Shown piece by piece: positions 48,291-60,903 of a stretch of 64,000 bases of DNA (positions within the stretch are counted from its first letter, which is position 1; each line of letters starts with the position of its first letter). The notes under the pieces are model-generated. The model ran no database searches. It saw only the letters and a program-made list of their open reading frames with translations, and was not told where the DNA came from. A program made the position numbers and the translations under genes. Origin of the DNA: Eucommia ulmoides (lineage: Eukaryota > Streptophyta > Magnoliopsida > Garryales > Eucommiaceae); NCBI GenBank assembly GCA_016647705.1, contig CM028340.1, positions 9,487,001-9,551,000 on the forward strand. The letters run 5' to 3'.

Positions 48291-49921
48291 CTGCAAAATC
48301 AATCTCCCAAGTCAATTGTTTTGAGTATTTCTCGATTTTTTATAATTATTGTACTCATATTATTTTTATAATTTTGGTAAATTTAATATCCATAATATTC
48401 GTGCATTATATTTCTTCTATTTTTTTAATTCAATTTTTATAATGTTTTAGCATTATTACTAAATTTAATATCCTATATATTATTTCTATTTTATTTTTTT
48501 TTTTGCGAATTTAATATCCATAATTTCTGTATATTATATCTCCTCTTTAGTATTATTTCTTTAATTTAATTTTTATAAATTTTATGTTTAAGTATTATTA
48601 CTAAATTTAATGTACATATATTATTTCTATTATTTTCTTAAATTTAATGTCCATATTTTTCGTATTATTATATTTTTTAATATTTGATATTTTAATATTA
48701 TTACTAAATTTAATATTCATATAATATTTGAGAAATATTCTATATCCTTAATTATACAAAAATATATATATTCTCTCTTTTCAATTATGTATAAGATATA
48801 TTAGGTTAAATATAAATACACGTTTTATATTTATGATAATTTTATAAATCAATCTGGACAGTTCCTTATCTTTGAATATAAAAAATGACTGAGATTAATG
48901 TAGAGGATTTATATTCGTACTGTTTTATTATATAGAGATTTATGAGTAAGAATGAAGCATTATTTACCTTATCACTTCAACAACAATATTGACGACATTG
49001 AAGTTGAGTGGATCTTCCTTCATGTTTTTCCTCTCACTAATGCAAACGAGAATAATGAAGATCACCATATAAGAAAGTTGTGAGAAGATCATATTCTCCA
49101 TAATTTTTCCTCTTCTTTTCTTTCTATTCTCACAATCTTTTGGGCTTTCTCCATCTTGTTTTATTGGGAGGAATGAAGTGTATGGAGGCAGGTACCTACC
49201 CAGAAGGGAAATTAAAAATTAACATTTTGAAAAAATAATAGAAATGAAGTATGAATATAATATAAATCCAGTCAATAGAATTTAAAATTCAATTATTTGG
49301 TCTATGTGATGTAACCAGTGCATTCCTAGGAAGTTCAGTGACGTTAACTACAAGTCTACAAATATTATAAAATTACAATCATGCACAAATAATGCACTTT
49401 TTAACTACCAAAAAAAATGTTTGTATTAAAATACAATGGTCATATAATAATAGTAATGATTCCTGAACGATAATGCAATTTTAAAATTAATTTTTTTAAA
49501 CAAATAATGTAACTCTTTTTTATTAATTGAGTAGATTGGAGTGCTCTCCAAAAAGTCGAACACTATCTGTCCCCTTTTCTTACTAACTAGGGTTCGACTC
49601 TCCAGAATTAAATCTTGAATGCACCAAACTGATGTGGGGGATTGTTACGTGTGCGACCAAAGTCTCACATCGACTAAAAATGAGGAGTATTATTAGTTTA
49701 TAAGTATGGACAATATCTCCATTAGTATGAGATCTTTTGGGTAGAATCCAAAAGTAAAGTCACGAAGGCTTAGGCCTAGAGTGGAAAATCATACCATTGT
49801 GGAGATATGTGTAGGTCCATGCTTATAACAATATGTGGCATAAATATTCTCCATAGGAGTGCGCCTTTAATATCATCCGACGAAGTGATTAGTCGAGGTA
49901 GACGTAAATTGGCCCGGACAC

Positions 49922-49956
<35 letters not shown>

Positions 49957-51703
49957 CGGAGGATAATTGAGTAGACAAGCAATATTATTCCTGCATAGCT
50001 AATCCTCATATGAATCTAATTTGTTTTCCTAACACTTAAGGAAGCCTAGGTTTGATCTAGTTCCAACATAACTGAGACAGGCTTTCCCCTTCCATGTCCT
50101 ATATATATCCATTTAATTATAATAAAAATTTCATCTGATGGAATAGTGAAAGCTTCATTTTATTCATATGGAGAGAGAGAGAGAGAGAGAGATCAGGGAT
50201 TCAACATTTCTAGAGAGAGGGAGTTCAATTCTGGCATGTAATATCAGGTCGTGTGTGTAAAATATATATATTTTTTAGGAATTTTAAAATTTATTTTTAT
50301 TTTTTTAGTTCATAAATAATTTTCTTTTATTCTACACATTACATGGATGAACCACTGGCCTAGTAAGAGCTTTTTTCTCTTTCCGATCTAGATTTTGTTT
50401 TCTACTCTTTTCCTTAAAATATATATTGTGTATGTATGTGTGTATGATATATATATATATATATATAAAGAGAGAGAGAACTAACATCATCATCACAAAT
50501 AAGACCAAGATGGCTGGTGCAATAGCAGAGAGATCAACAATTGTTTCTCCTGTGTGTCTTGAATTCACACTTTGAAAGAAAGCACCAAACATTTTCTCAT
50601 AAGAACTCAATCCACCTAAGCCATCCGATTTCCATTCCATTGAGCAAAACATCACAAATTGGATCACTATAAACCCTAAAACGGTGATCACCAAGAAAGA
50701 AGAATGAAGCGCAGGAAGCAAATGGAGGTACCCGATTTCTCTTGTGTTCTTCAACAAGTAATCGGCTAGGGTTTCGACTTTCTTGCAGAATTTTCCCAGG
50801 AACCAAACAGAAAATCTCAGGCACGACGGGAACAAGGTGTTTCCCATGAGGATTTGAGGGATTAGAATGAGGAGGAGGCCTGAGTTCTTGCTGAAAACAA
50901 CCATGTTTTCATTTGTTGGTATGAAACCACAACTTGCAAAAGTTGAAACAATAGTGAAAATGGAAAAAGTTAGCTTCTTCAGGCCTTTTCTCTCCAACAC
51001 ATCTCTTGCACTCGAGACACAGGTTATGTAAACCAAGACCAAAACAATGGCTAAAAAATGAACTACTAGTAGGTAACCCAAGACTACAAAAACCCAAAAA
51101 CCTAATCGAATTATACTTCAAATTCGCAGTGTCTAATGGCTCCGTCTGGCTATGGAAATCGAGTTTTTCAAATATTCGATCGTCAAGATCAGGTACTGAG
51201 ATCATACCTAGCTCGATTTGATCAACAGGGTTTGGGGGGCTCGGAGGGTTGCTAGGGATGGAACTAACCCTACTTCTATTTCTAGACACTCGATTGAGCT
51301 TTAACCTCCTGAAATGGAGCCCAACCATGGACGTGAAGACCTCGCCGCCTATGAACATCAAGATAGTTAGAACTATGAGTTGTGAGTTGGAGAAGACCTC
51401 CATTTCGACTGTAGACATACTCGAAACTGTGGTGGCTGATACAGATGTGAAGAAAAAATCAAGATACCTGGGTCTGAACGAGGGAGTTCTGGGATTCAGA
51501 GACTTGAGAATCCAAAAACTGAGGGAGGAAAGGGAGATGAAATAGAGAAGTTGGACGAAAAATGAGTTCATTTGAAGGAGAATGTGACGATAGAAGGATT
51601 CGAGAAGAAAGTATATAGATCTACAAAAGATGGCCAATTTTAGACATGAACAACTACAAAGTTGTTGGAGTTTCTCTTTACTAAAGAAGTTGTTTATCTT
51701 CAT
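48092..51703 (-). CDS. HKT1: HKT1-like class I sodium transporter, three exons, one frameshift
   Basis: HKT proteins carry Na+ (class I) across the plasma membrane, typically unloading xylem sap and limiting shoot Na+. Exons: 51703-50486, 49195-48968, 48290-48092; introns begin GT and end AG, and the joints fall inside codons (AT|G and AG|T). With one base removed in the A run 51088-51092 the exons give about 547 residues, normal for the family. Pore loops: [10 protein letters not shown] with Ser95 as the first filter residue (class I), [15 protein letters not shown] and GNVGFSTGY supply the three Gly. As the sequence stands, the frame from ATG closes after 264 residues at about 50909. Either this allele is broken or the base is an assembly error. 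The other exons have no stops, which favours a recent break or an error. Confidence 0.93.
48968..49195 (-). CDS. HKT1: HKT1-like exon 2
   Basis: 228 bases. The acceptor TAG ends at 49196 and the donor GTAAAT starts at 48967. It reads [16 protein letters not shown], a basic loop, then [19 protein letters not shown] and [15 protein letters not shown]: the segment between the third and fourth pore loops. Open throughout. Confidence 0.9.
49580..49956 (+). repeat. SINE-like tail and small LTR-like insert in HKT1 intron 1
   Basis: GGGTTCGACTCTCC at about 49590 resembles a tRNA B box; the segment 49880-49927 ends TTGGCCCGGACACATCTT and a poly(A) of about 28, the usual 3' end of dicot tRNA-derived SINEs. 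Between them 49643-49830 starts TGTTACGTGTG and ends TATAACA, like a small solo LTR or TRIM. I could not find a clear target duplication for it. Confidence 0.42.
50486..51703 (-). CDS. HKT1: HKT1-like exon 1
   Basis: Encodes the first three pore loops and about 405 residues. The start ATG at 51703-51701 lies about 90 bases below a TATA box; an in-frame Met at residue 45 is an alternative start. The extra base in the run 51088-51092 shifts the frame inside the word GF-VVLGYL. The donor is GTTAG at 50485. Confidence 0.9.
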
Positions 51704-51791
51704 TTTTCCACAATCTTCACAATAGAAAGAGAATAACTCTTTTCTTTTTCTTTCTATCTTGGTGTAATGAAGAATGGATTGAATTGGGGTA

Positions 51792-51799
51792 TTTATATA
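51792..51799 (-). promoter_or_regulatory. TATA box of the HKT1-like gene
   Basis: Minus strand TATATAAA, about 90 bases upstream of the ATG. A GA microsatellite (51827-51846) lies just upstream and may be a GAGA-type element. Confidence 0.6.
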
Positions 51800-52242
51800 G
51801 TGATGATGTTCATGGATAAGTTATGGAGGGAGAGAGAGAGAGAGAGACTTATTAGCAACTTCTTCAAATCGATGGTCGATTGACACATGGGAGGTAGCAA
51901 TTGATTGGAGAGCATCTAACCTCGTCATTCAATTTAATATTTGTTTATGTTTTTTCATTGAATAAATTATTAAATTTTATAAATGTTTGAAAGAAAATAA
52001 ATTGTATTATGAATCAAATTATGTGAACATTGAAAGGTTTATTATTACTAATCTATAAATATTTAAATTTTGATAGAGGACAATCAACACACATTTCTTT
52101 TATTCCTTATTTCCTTTCATGAGAAATTGGATTTGCCCTCATATCTTTGCCTTTGTTCTTGTGGAAAAAGGAAAAGTCATTCAAATTGTTACTTTTTGGT
52201 TTATCAAACATTTGCTAATTTTTCTAATTTTTTAATTAATTT

Positions 52243-52345
52243 TATTTTTTTTTGATAAACAATGCTTGTATTAAAAAGAAGGATACAACTGATAAGTGAT
52301 GTTTGCAAGAACTACTTCATCCCAAACAAGAACTAAAACCAGTAG
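52243..52345 (-). repeat. Probable LINE 3' end fragment
   Basis: On the minus strand the sequence ends in TCCTTCTTTTTAATACAAGC and an A-rich tail, the look of plant LINE 3' ends. The upstream part is too short to place. Confidence 0.35.
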
Positions 52346-52399
52346 GCCCTTGAACTATATATTCCATTAATATTTTTATCATCATAATTTAGATTTAGT

Positions 52400-54010
52400 A
52401 CAATTATTAAATATTTAATAAAATTCTTTAAAATGACAAATTTTAGCTTAAACCTGATCCAAATCAAAATGTCTGACCTGACTCAAGGGAAAAAAAGAAA
52501 GAGAAAAAAATTAAGATAGACGGATATTATCTGACCTGGTCTGACCCAACCGGAGCTATTAAAGTCAATAAATGTTAACTATTTTACTTTAGACTTTTTG
52601 AGAATTGACGTTGCACATTAATATGAATTATAGAGACTAAGTAATGATGAAAATATTGAAATCGGTCCAACTATGGGAGAATAAAGTTAATAACCATTTT
52701 TTATTTTTTAAAAGAACTCTATTAAATTTTTTCTAAAACAAATAATAAATACTTTACTTAAAAAATGTAAAAAATAACTAATATAATTTTATTTTATTTT
52801 TATTTTTTTTCATTTCCCTACATGCCACCACACACCCATGGTTTTATGTCTTGCATGTTACAAAAATGACCCCACAATACATTAATATCAATTTAAGGTT
52901 TTATTTATTCTATCCCAGGATGACTACAATCAAAAAATACTAGTTCTTTTTAAGTCAAAATGGATATGGATAGCATTGTAAGCATCTTAAAATAAATTCA
53001 ATTATTGAGAATCCTAGTTATAATGTCCATTAAAGTAATCAGGTACAAGTTTTGTACTAATGATAGTATAATAAATAATTGGCAAATTATACTAGAATTG
53101 TGAAATTTAAGCATTTGCTTCAAACGAATCCCTATATTTTGTTTTTCCCAAGTCATCTTTAAACGCACCTCGACTAATCAATTCTTCAAACAATTTTAAG
53201 AACGCATTCTCCCACATCGTACTAGATAATTAGAATTTTACTCCAAAAGTACTTCTCCAGATAATCGAATCATGATTGACAAAGAAAGATGATAACTTCC
53301 TTATCCCTTATGAAGCAAACTATTCTTGAGTTATGAGCCCTGACACTTTAATATCTCTCATTTAAGCTTTCACTTGATGTCTTCTCTTTTATTTTTTTAT
53401 TTTTTTTAATAAGTAGTTGATTGCATTAATGTCTTTTCCTTTTTTTGGAGGCCAGTATTGTTTAATATTGTGTTTTTCCAAGCAGAAAAAGAATTTTATC
53501 GAAATTGAATATGTGGGGGAAATATGGAAAATCCAAAAATATTAATTGTGCCTCCACCAAAATACCCTAATTAATAATATTTTTTCTTCTTCTTATTTCA
53601 TCTCCTTTTTTCTTTTTTCTTTTTTTTTTTTTTTTTTTACAGTGTATCTATGTAGTTCATTTGTCAATTTTAATGATAAAATGGTGGCGTTTCATCCAAA
53701 CCGTGCTCTTGATGTAAAAAATGAATGTAAACACATCATTGTAAAAGTCATGGGACTAAATTAAAACAAATTAAAGTAGGAGAGTTTGTTTGAAACAATT
53801 GATAATATATATATATTAGTACTATTAATTAGAAGTTTTTCTCATTCATAGGGGGCTAATTGAATTGAATTTTCTTTTTCATATATTTTAAAATATTTAA
53901 AATATAGATTCCATTTATTACAATAATTTATGTTTCCATCATAATTTTAATATTATTTTTCCAAAATTCATATAGACACATAATGGAAATCATTACGTTC
54001 GCATACACAA
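52400..54010. other. Intergenic, AT-rich, no gene seen
   Basis: Only simple A/T runs and a T run at 53604-53638. The 72-codon frame at 53546-53764 includes this T run and is not supported. Confidence 0.5.
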
Positions 54011-54279
54011 TAATTATAAGGGTAATTAATTTTTTAGTTCTCTATAGAGGTCCAATAGAGAAAAAAGACCCTCTGACATGAATAATTAAGTTTTCAGACC
54101 CTACCAAATTTTTAGAAAAAAGTCCTTTATTATGACACTCCCTGTTAATATTTATTTACAAGTCTGTCATTTTGTCATTATGCAACAAGACAAATTTAAA
54201 CAACAAAATGTGTTAACGTTAACATAACTTGTTCAAGTAAATAGCACTTACCTATATTACAATATTACATTGGGATTGA

Positions 54280-55060
54280 CGTTAACGTTGTTAAATTCAT
54301 TTTTTTTTTTGTCAACGCATCATTTTTCCCATCTGTCTGTTTTATGCATTACGTTAACGTTAATGCATTTTTTTTGTGTTTCATATTATCGTCTCTTTCA
54401 TTATTTATTTTGTGTGCATTAACGTTAACGCAAGTAAATTAAATGTACTGAATTGTAAATACGTTAATGTTAACGCAATTAGTTATATGGTTGGATTATA
54501 ATTGTGTTAACATTAATGCAAATAAATTAAATGGACTGAATTGTAAACACGTTAACGTTAATGCAATTAATTATTAGGTTGTGGTGTAATTGCGTTAACA
54601 TTAACTCAAGTAAGTTATATGTGTAGGTTTATAATTGTGGTAACGTTAACACAATTAGTTATTGGGGTTGGGATTGTAATTGCATTAACATTAATGCAAG
54701 TAAATTAAATGGTTTAGATTATATATACGTTAACGTTAACGCAACTAATTATTGGGCTGGAGTGTAATTGCGCTAACATTAACGTAAGTAAGTTACATGT
54801 ATTGGTTTGTAATTGTATTAACATTAACACAATTAGTTATTGAATTTGGGATTGTAATTGCGTTAACGTTAATGTAATTAAATTAAATGTGTGGGTTGTA
54901 ATTGCGTTAACGTTAACGCAATTAGTTATTGGGTTGGGGTGTAATTGCGTTAACGCTAATATAATTAAGTTACATGTACTGGGTTGTGATTGCGTTAATG
55001 TTAACGCCATCATCTCACAAACTATCTATTTTTGTGCGTTACGTTAATGTTAACTCATGA
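54280..55060. repeat. GTTAACGTTAAC palindrome array
   Basis: About 17 copies of a word close to GCGTTAACGTTAACGCAA, spaced about 43-46 bases apart from 54415 on. The spacers alternate between AAGTAAATTAAATG-like and AATTAGTTATTGGGTTG-like sequences, suggesting a dimer unit of about 90 bases. Confidence 0.82.
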
Positions 55061-55079
55061 ACTAGATAGAAAAAGTGGA

Positions 55080-55264
55080 GGGAGGTCCAGATCTGACTGG
55101 TGGTTGGCAGTAGTTGTCGGATCTGACTAGTGGTGTCTGATGGTTGTCCGAAACGAACATCAACACCGTCAACAACACCCGCCAAATCAAACGTCAACAC
55201 CGCCGAAGAACACCACCAAAACGAACAACATTCATCACTACCAAAAATCAGAAATAAACATATG

Positions 55265-55330
<66 letters not shown>

Positions 55331-55870
55331 GAAAGTGGAGGGAGGTCCGGATCTGCCGCCGTGCTTCACGTTTTCCCTCACCATCGCCGCCGTCAAAGCT
55401 CTAGAAAGCCACCATCCAAAAATTCAGATCTGGAAAGCCATCGCCATCGTTGAAGCTCTGGAAAGCCACCATCGCCGCCGTTCGCCACCATACACACAGC
55501 GCCGACAACCCCCCACACGAAAAACCAAATCTGGGTTTCCAGATCTGGAAACTCTAGATCTAATTTTTCAAATCTGGAAACCCAAAACTCAGCTCCTCGG
55601 GAGAAATTTTGAACACAAGAAAACCCAAAACTCAGATCCACAAAAACAAAGCAAAACAAATCACATCACCGGCGGTTCGCCAACTTCCGTCTCTGTCTTC
55701 GTCGACCTCACGGGCCAAGCCATTGCTACGGTTTAGAGAGATAGAGCGAGAGAGAACCCCGAAAACGACAATGCCCAGCGGTTCGCCGACCTCCGTCGCC
55801 GTCTTCGTCTACCTCACGGGCAAAGCAGCTGTCGCCGTTGCTAGGGTTTGGTCCGCCCGAGTCCTCATAT
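55080..55870 (+). other. GC-rich block in MU1, possible captured sequence
   Basis: It stands out from AT-rich surroundings. It includes two related segments (55664-55738 and 55769-55850) sharing GCGGTTCGCC and CTCACGGGC words. Several frames are open for short distances, but none matches a family I know. Confidence 0.4.
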
Positions 55871-56150
55871 CTAGATAGACGACCACTGATTTGAGAGAGA
55901 GAGAGAATCTGATGTTAGGTTTCCATAGAATAGTGATTTCTATTTTAGAGGGAGAGAGAGAGATCTCTGTTAACGTAAATGAGAGAGGGATATATATGTC
56001 TTTTTATGTCTTATTTTGTCTCATTTAAGGGCTAAAAATTTAATTAATTGTACTGTTTGGTCTGAATCCTAACTAAACTTATGAAAAGAATTTTTTTTTC
56101 TTAATGGTCTCTCTATGGAGGACTATATAATAAAAAAACTCTAATTATAA

Positions 56151-56569
56151 TTGAAAATGGAACAATAATTTGTTTTAACATGACATTCTTATTTAGTTCT
56201 ATTTTCAGATTAAGTAAGTCAACTACCATAATTGATAATTGCTTTCCTTTCAACTTCTCAAATTCTTGGTATCCAAAGAAAATCCTAATTAGAAAATGAA
56301 AATAATTTAAAATACCAAATTAGAGATTTTAATGTAGTAAATTAGAGATTGCCCATAAGGTAAAAATTACAATGTCATATTACAATTTTATAGAGGATAA
56401 TTAAAATGAAATTTTTTCTTTGTTCTATTCGCTACAAACTTGTGTTTTTACATAGAAAAATCATAATATTTCAATAATTCTACAATAACGATACAACATA
56501 AACAAAAAATGCTTTTGATAAACATGTAAACAAACGCTCGGATGGTACCACCGTGTTGAAGACCGCCTG
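56151..56569. other. Intergenic, no gene seen
   Basis: AT-rich spacer between MU1 and Met-2. Confidence 0.45.
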
Positions 56570-57441
56570 TGTAATACCGCGAAAATTTATATTTTTTAAA
56601 ATATTATTTTATTTAAGTTTAATATTGTCTTTGGGGTTGTTTTGTTTATTATGAAAATTTATGGTATAAACAAATATTTGATAATTTTTTATGGTTAAAT
56701 GTTAATTTTAAATTTATTTTTAGGACTATTGTGTCATTTAAAATATATTTTTAAAAATTTTGAGATATAATTAATATTTTTATTTTTATTTTAAGGGGAG
56801 ACATTTGTGTAAATAATAAAAATTAATAATATGTGTTGTCTTCATATAATAAAGACGACACATATTATGCATATATATATTTATATTACATTTTGAATGT
56901 TTTTTTAGCATGAAAATATTTCGGCTTGGATTTTGGCACAAATTTCAGATAAAATTTCTAACTCTTTTAATATATGTATATAATCTCTCTATTGTGTAAG
57001 TTATGTGATTATTGTCTCTATTATGTGAGTTATGTTATTATTGTTGTTGAATTATAATTATTAATGTCCATAAAATAATTATGTTCATGTGAAAATCATG
57101 TGTGATGCATGCCTATATGTTTAATTCTTGTATTAATTAGATACATGTATTAGAGGAGTTGAAATTCTATTGAACATTGATTCACAATCCCACAGTTTTT
57201 ATTTCAGAGTCGATGAAAATGGAGTTGTGCCTGAAGTTAAATTAGATTGGGATTAATTTTTTGTAATATTTGTACAAATTGTTCCTGTTGTAAAATTGAC
57301 TTGATAAATCAATAATTATAAACATTGCCATAATTGTAAAAAAAATTTGATTTTTATGAGAAAATATTGGTTAGTCAGTTTTAGTATCAATTCTCCAAAA
57401 GGAGAAACCGCGTGGTGGCCATGGAAAACCGGGTCATTACA
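56570..57441 (+). repeat. 5' LTR of Met-2
   Basis: 872 bases, TGTAAT...TTACA. Landmarks shared with the 3' copy: AAGG(G)GAGACAT, ATGTTTTTTAG, ACTCTTTTAATATATGTAT and TATTAATTCTCCAAAGGGAGAAA-type words. Confidence 0.7.
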
Positions 57442-58982
57442 AAGTGGTATAAGAGTTTAGGTTTGCGACCACCCTAAACTTGAGTTATGGTATCCATTGA
57501 CCTATTACTCATAATAAATTAAGTAATATTAAAACTAATAATTTGATTCTATTAAAGTGGAGTTTCTAACCTCTTTTTTTTCTGGGTATTTTGGGAACAT
57601 GGATGTAGTAATAGAATTTTTTTAGAAACTTGCCTTTGAAAATTTAGAGTAGAACAAAAACACTTAAACAAAATAAGAATGCTTTCAAAATTTGAAAGTA
57701 GACTATGTTTTAGTATTTATTTGTTTCCAATAAAAATAATAATAGACATGGGACGATTTGGATACTTGCAAATATCCTCTTGTTATTATTCACTTTAATG
57801 TATCAATTTGCAAGAACGAAAAAACAAAAATATTATGTTATTGATCTATTTTCTTCAAGTTCATATTGTGAATTTTGGTAGTGGGGAAAATTATATATTT
57901 GGTCTCTGAAGTGTGGGGTAGATGTATATGTAGACCTTGAAGTTTGACCAAAATCTCACTTTGGTCCCTACAATTTCAATTTGAATATATAACACCTTAA
58001 CAATTAGCTTACTTGGTGAGTATCGTGTTAATCGTGGACCACATGATAAGTTATTAAAAGGATCAGTTTAAAAAGTGTTTACTGTTTTCTATGTAAATTA
58101 TCAAATTATATTATAGTATTTTATTGGGAAAAAAAATGTTGAAGAAAATGGACAGTTTTATGATATTAAATGAATCAAGTAAATTTTAAAAATGAAAAAT
58201 GGATTTTATTATCCTACTATGTCGTAGTTATCTCATTAGGAGTGCATGTTCTGCGAGATGTTGTTGGTCATTACAGAATGACATGTCCTACAGGACTTTG
58301 TATTGTGACCTGTCAGAAGGACAAATCTTGCAGATAGTTAACATATATTGTTGTTGACGCTGATTATCAGTATGATGTGGTAGTTTTTATCACGTATTGT
58401 TGACTATCAAAATAGTGGAGTTGAATATAGTATTGATTATTAATATGGTGGAATTGAATATGGTATTGACGATATAATGTGGTGAAGTTGAATATGAAAT
58501 TGATTATGAATATGTTGTTAAACCTGACAGGAAAGCAAGTCCTGCAAGTGATAAAAAAAAAATATATATTGTTGATTTGATAAGAGAAGATGAATATAGA
58601 ATTGAGTATTGATATGTTGTGTTGAAACTTGTCAGGAAGATAAGTCCTGTAGATAGTTAATATGATAACTCCCGATCGTGAAATAAAACAATCATATGAC
58701 TAGTAAGAAAATATGATATTTTATTATATAAAAGTGAGTTGATATGTTGATTTAAATTCGGTTGTTCTATGATATTTGTGGAATTTTAATATTTTTCAGT
58801 GTGGTAATATTTGTTGAAAATGGGTATTGCTAAAAAAAAATACTTGATTCATAAATTGTTTTGTATGACGAAGATAGCAGTACACTGATAAAATATTCAG
58901 ATAGATATTGGTCCACTACTAACGATAGGTAAGGTCCAAGTGTAGGGTAATTGTTGAGATTTTTGAGGGACTTTATATAATA

Positions 58983-59027
<45 letters not shown>

Positions 59028-60069
59028 CGTTAATTTTTATTCTGAACTTAAATGATATTTTAGAAATTCAAAGTGGAGGCCGGGGGGATTTTATGTAATA
59101 CTTTTATACATGTGATGTGAGTTTTGAACTTTTGAGATGTATTTATATGATTGAGACGTATTTATGCGATTTGAAACATATTTATGTGGTTCGAAACGTA
59201 TTTATGTGATTGAGATTTATTTATGTGTTTTGAAATGTGTTTATGTAGTTGAGATGTATTTATGAGTTTTGAGACGTATTTACATGGTTGAGACATATTT
59301 ATGTATTTGAGATATATTTATGTATTTTAAAGCCTATTTATGTGATAAAAATTAGATCTATTATTTTGGATTAACAAAAATTATATATTTGCTTATTTTC
59401 AAATAATTTATTTTTGAAATTTGGATTGTCTTGATAGTTATGAAAAAGTTTACAAGATTATGAGATTAAATTAGAATTTTAATGTAGATGTTCGAGATGA
59501 TTATTTTTAGTCTCAAGGGACAGTCCACGAGGAATTTGGACAATCAACTGGTTATAATGTTGGTTGCGAATATGTTGGCTTGAATGTTGGATAAAATTGA
59601 CCAATGTTGGTTATGGGATATGACAATAAACTTGAAATGTTATACCAAGTGAGAAAAATTATTGAGGTCATGGACCTATTGGAATTGAGTTAAACCCAAT
59701 TCAAGTGAGACTACTATGATATTTTTAAAATATTTTTGTTAGTTGTATATGTACATTATTGCAATTTTTATCAGAGTAGAGCAGTGAAAGTATTTGAAAA
59801 TATAAGATTCTTTAACAATTAGTTATCTATGTTAAGTGTTACTAACCAAAGTGTACTATATTGAGTTGTGTTGAATAATGTATAGGCCACTGCAAATGCG
59901 ATAGTGGCGATACGTAGTATGAATTTTGATAAGATGTGGATTGGTGGTGACTTTCGGTTACGAAACCCTACATAGAGAACAATTGTTCTAGAATCGAGTG
60001 TGAGTAATATGACAATGTGATGCGATTCTAAATTACTATTATTTTTAAGGAAATTTCGATAACGAAATT

Positions 60070-60903
60070 TATTTAAGGAGACATATTATGTACATATATA
60101 TTTATATAGATCACACACACACACACATATATATATATATTTCGGATGTTTTTTAGAATTCTGATTCGGATTTCAGGTAGAATTTATAACTCTTTTAATA
60201 TATGTATTTAATTTCTCAATTGTGATATTTATGCTATTATTGTTGTCAAATTATAATTATTAATTTTCATAAAATAATTATCATTACGTGAAAATTATGT
60301 GGAAAACATGGTTATATGTTTTATTTATCGTATTAATTAAATACACGTATTAGAAGGGTTGATATTCTATTGAGCGTTGGCTCAAAACCCTACAATTTTG
60401 ATTGTAAGGCCGGTGAAAGCGAAACTGCACCAAGAATTTTAGTTAAATTTCTATTAAATTTGTACTAATTATATTGATTATTTACTGTTGTAAAAATTAA
60501 AACGATAAATCAATTTTAATTATCGAAATTAATTCCCCAATTGAAATATCAGATTTTTTTTATTATGAATTCAGTATATAGGTTTGGGATGGATTCTAAT
60601 TTCATTTCAAATAGAAAAGCCACCTTGATTAGGTGGTGTTTGGAAATTGAAAACGTGAGTTGGAAATGGAAATTATAAAATCTAAAATGTTGAAATTATT
60701 CGATAGACTGCACGTTGATTTCATAATTGTATTTACTATTTAGTGTGAAAAATTAAATCGTTGAAATCGATAATTATAATTATCGACGTCGCATTGTAAA
60801 AAAAATCTGAAATTTATAAATTAAAATTTTGGTGGTTTGGTTTTAGTATTAATTCTCCAAAGGGAGAAATTGCATGGCGACCCTGAGAAACTTGGCCATT
60901 ACA
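60070..60903 (+). repeat. 3' LTR of Met-2, truncated at its start
   Basis: Matches the 5' LTR from its base 225 or so to the end (GGCCATTACA at 60903). Just upstream (60035-60069) is a purine-rich segment resembling that of Met-1. A primer-like word (GAATGGTATCGAAGC) follows directly, unusual for a 3' LTR. Confidence 0.62.

Larger units (their letters stand above)
54020..56141. mobile_element. MU1: Mutator-like element with 9-bp duplication
   Basis: A perfect duplication TAATTATAA flanks it (54011-54019 and 56142-56150). The terminal inverted repeats are imperfect (left GGGTAATTAATTTTTTAGTT, right reverse complement GAGTTTTTTTATTATATAGT, both followed by a TCC/CATAGAGA-like block). Inside are the GTTAAC array (54280-55060), an AT microsatellite (55271-55326) and a GC-rich block (55080-55870). 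No transposase, so non-autonomous. Confidence 0.72.

Noticed and set aside
49776-50009. 77-codon frame in HKT1 intron 1
   Set aside because: Reads through the poly(A) of the SINE-like piece.
53546-53764. 72-codon frame beside MU1
   Set aside because: Built on a T run; no promoter, domain or homologue visible.
55140-55736. 198-codon frame in MU1
   Set aside because: It runs through the AT microsatellite and has no recognisable domain; overlapping frames are equally open.
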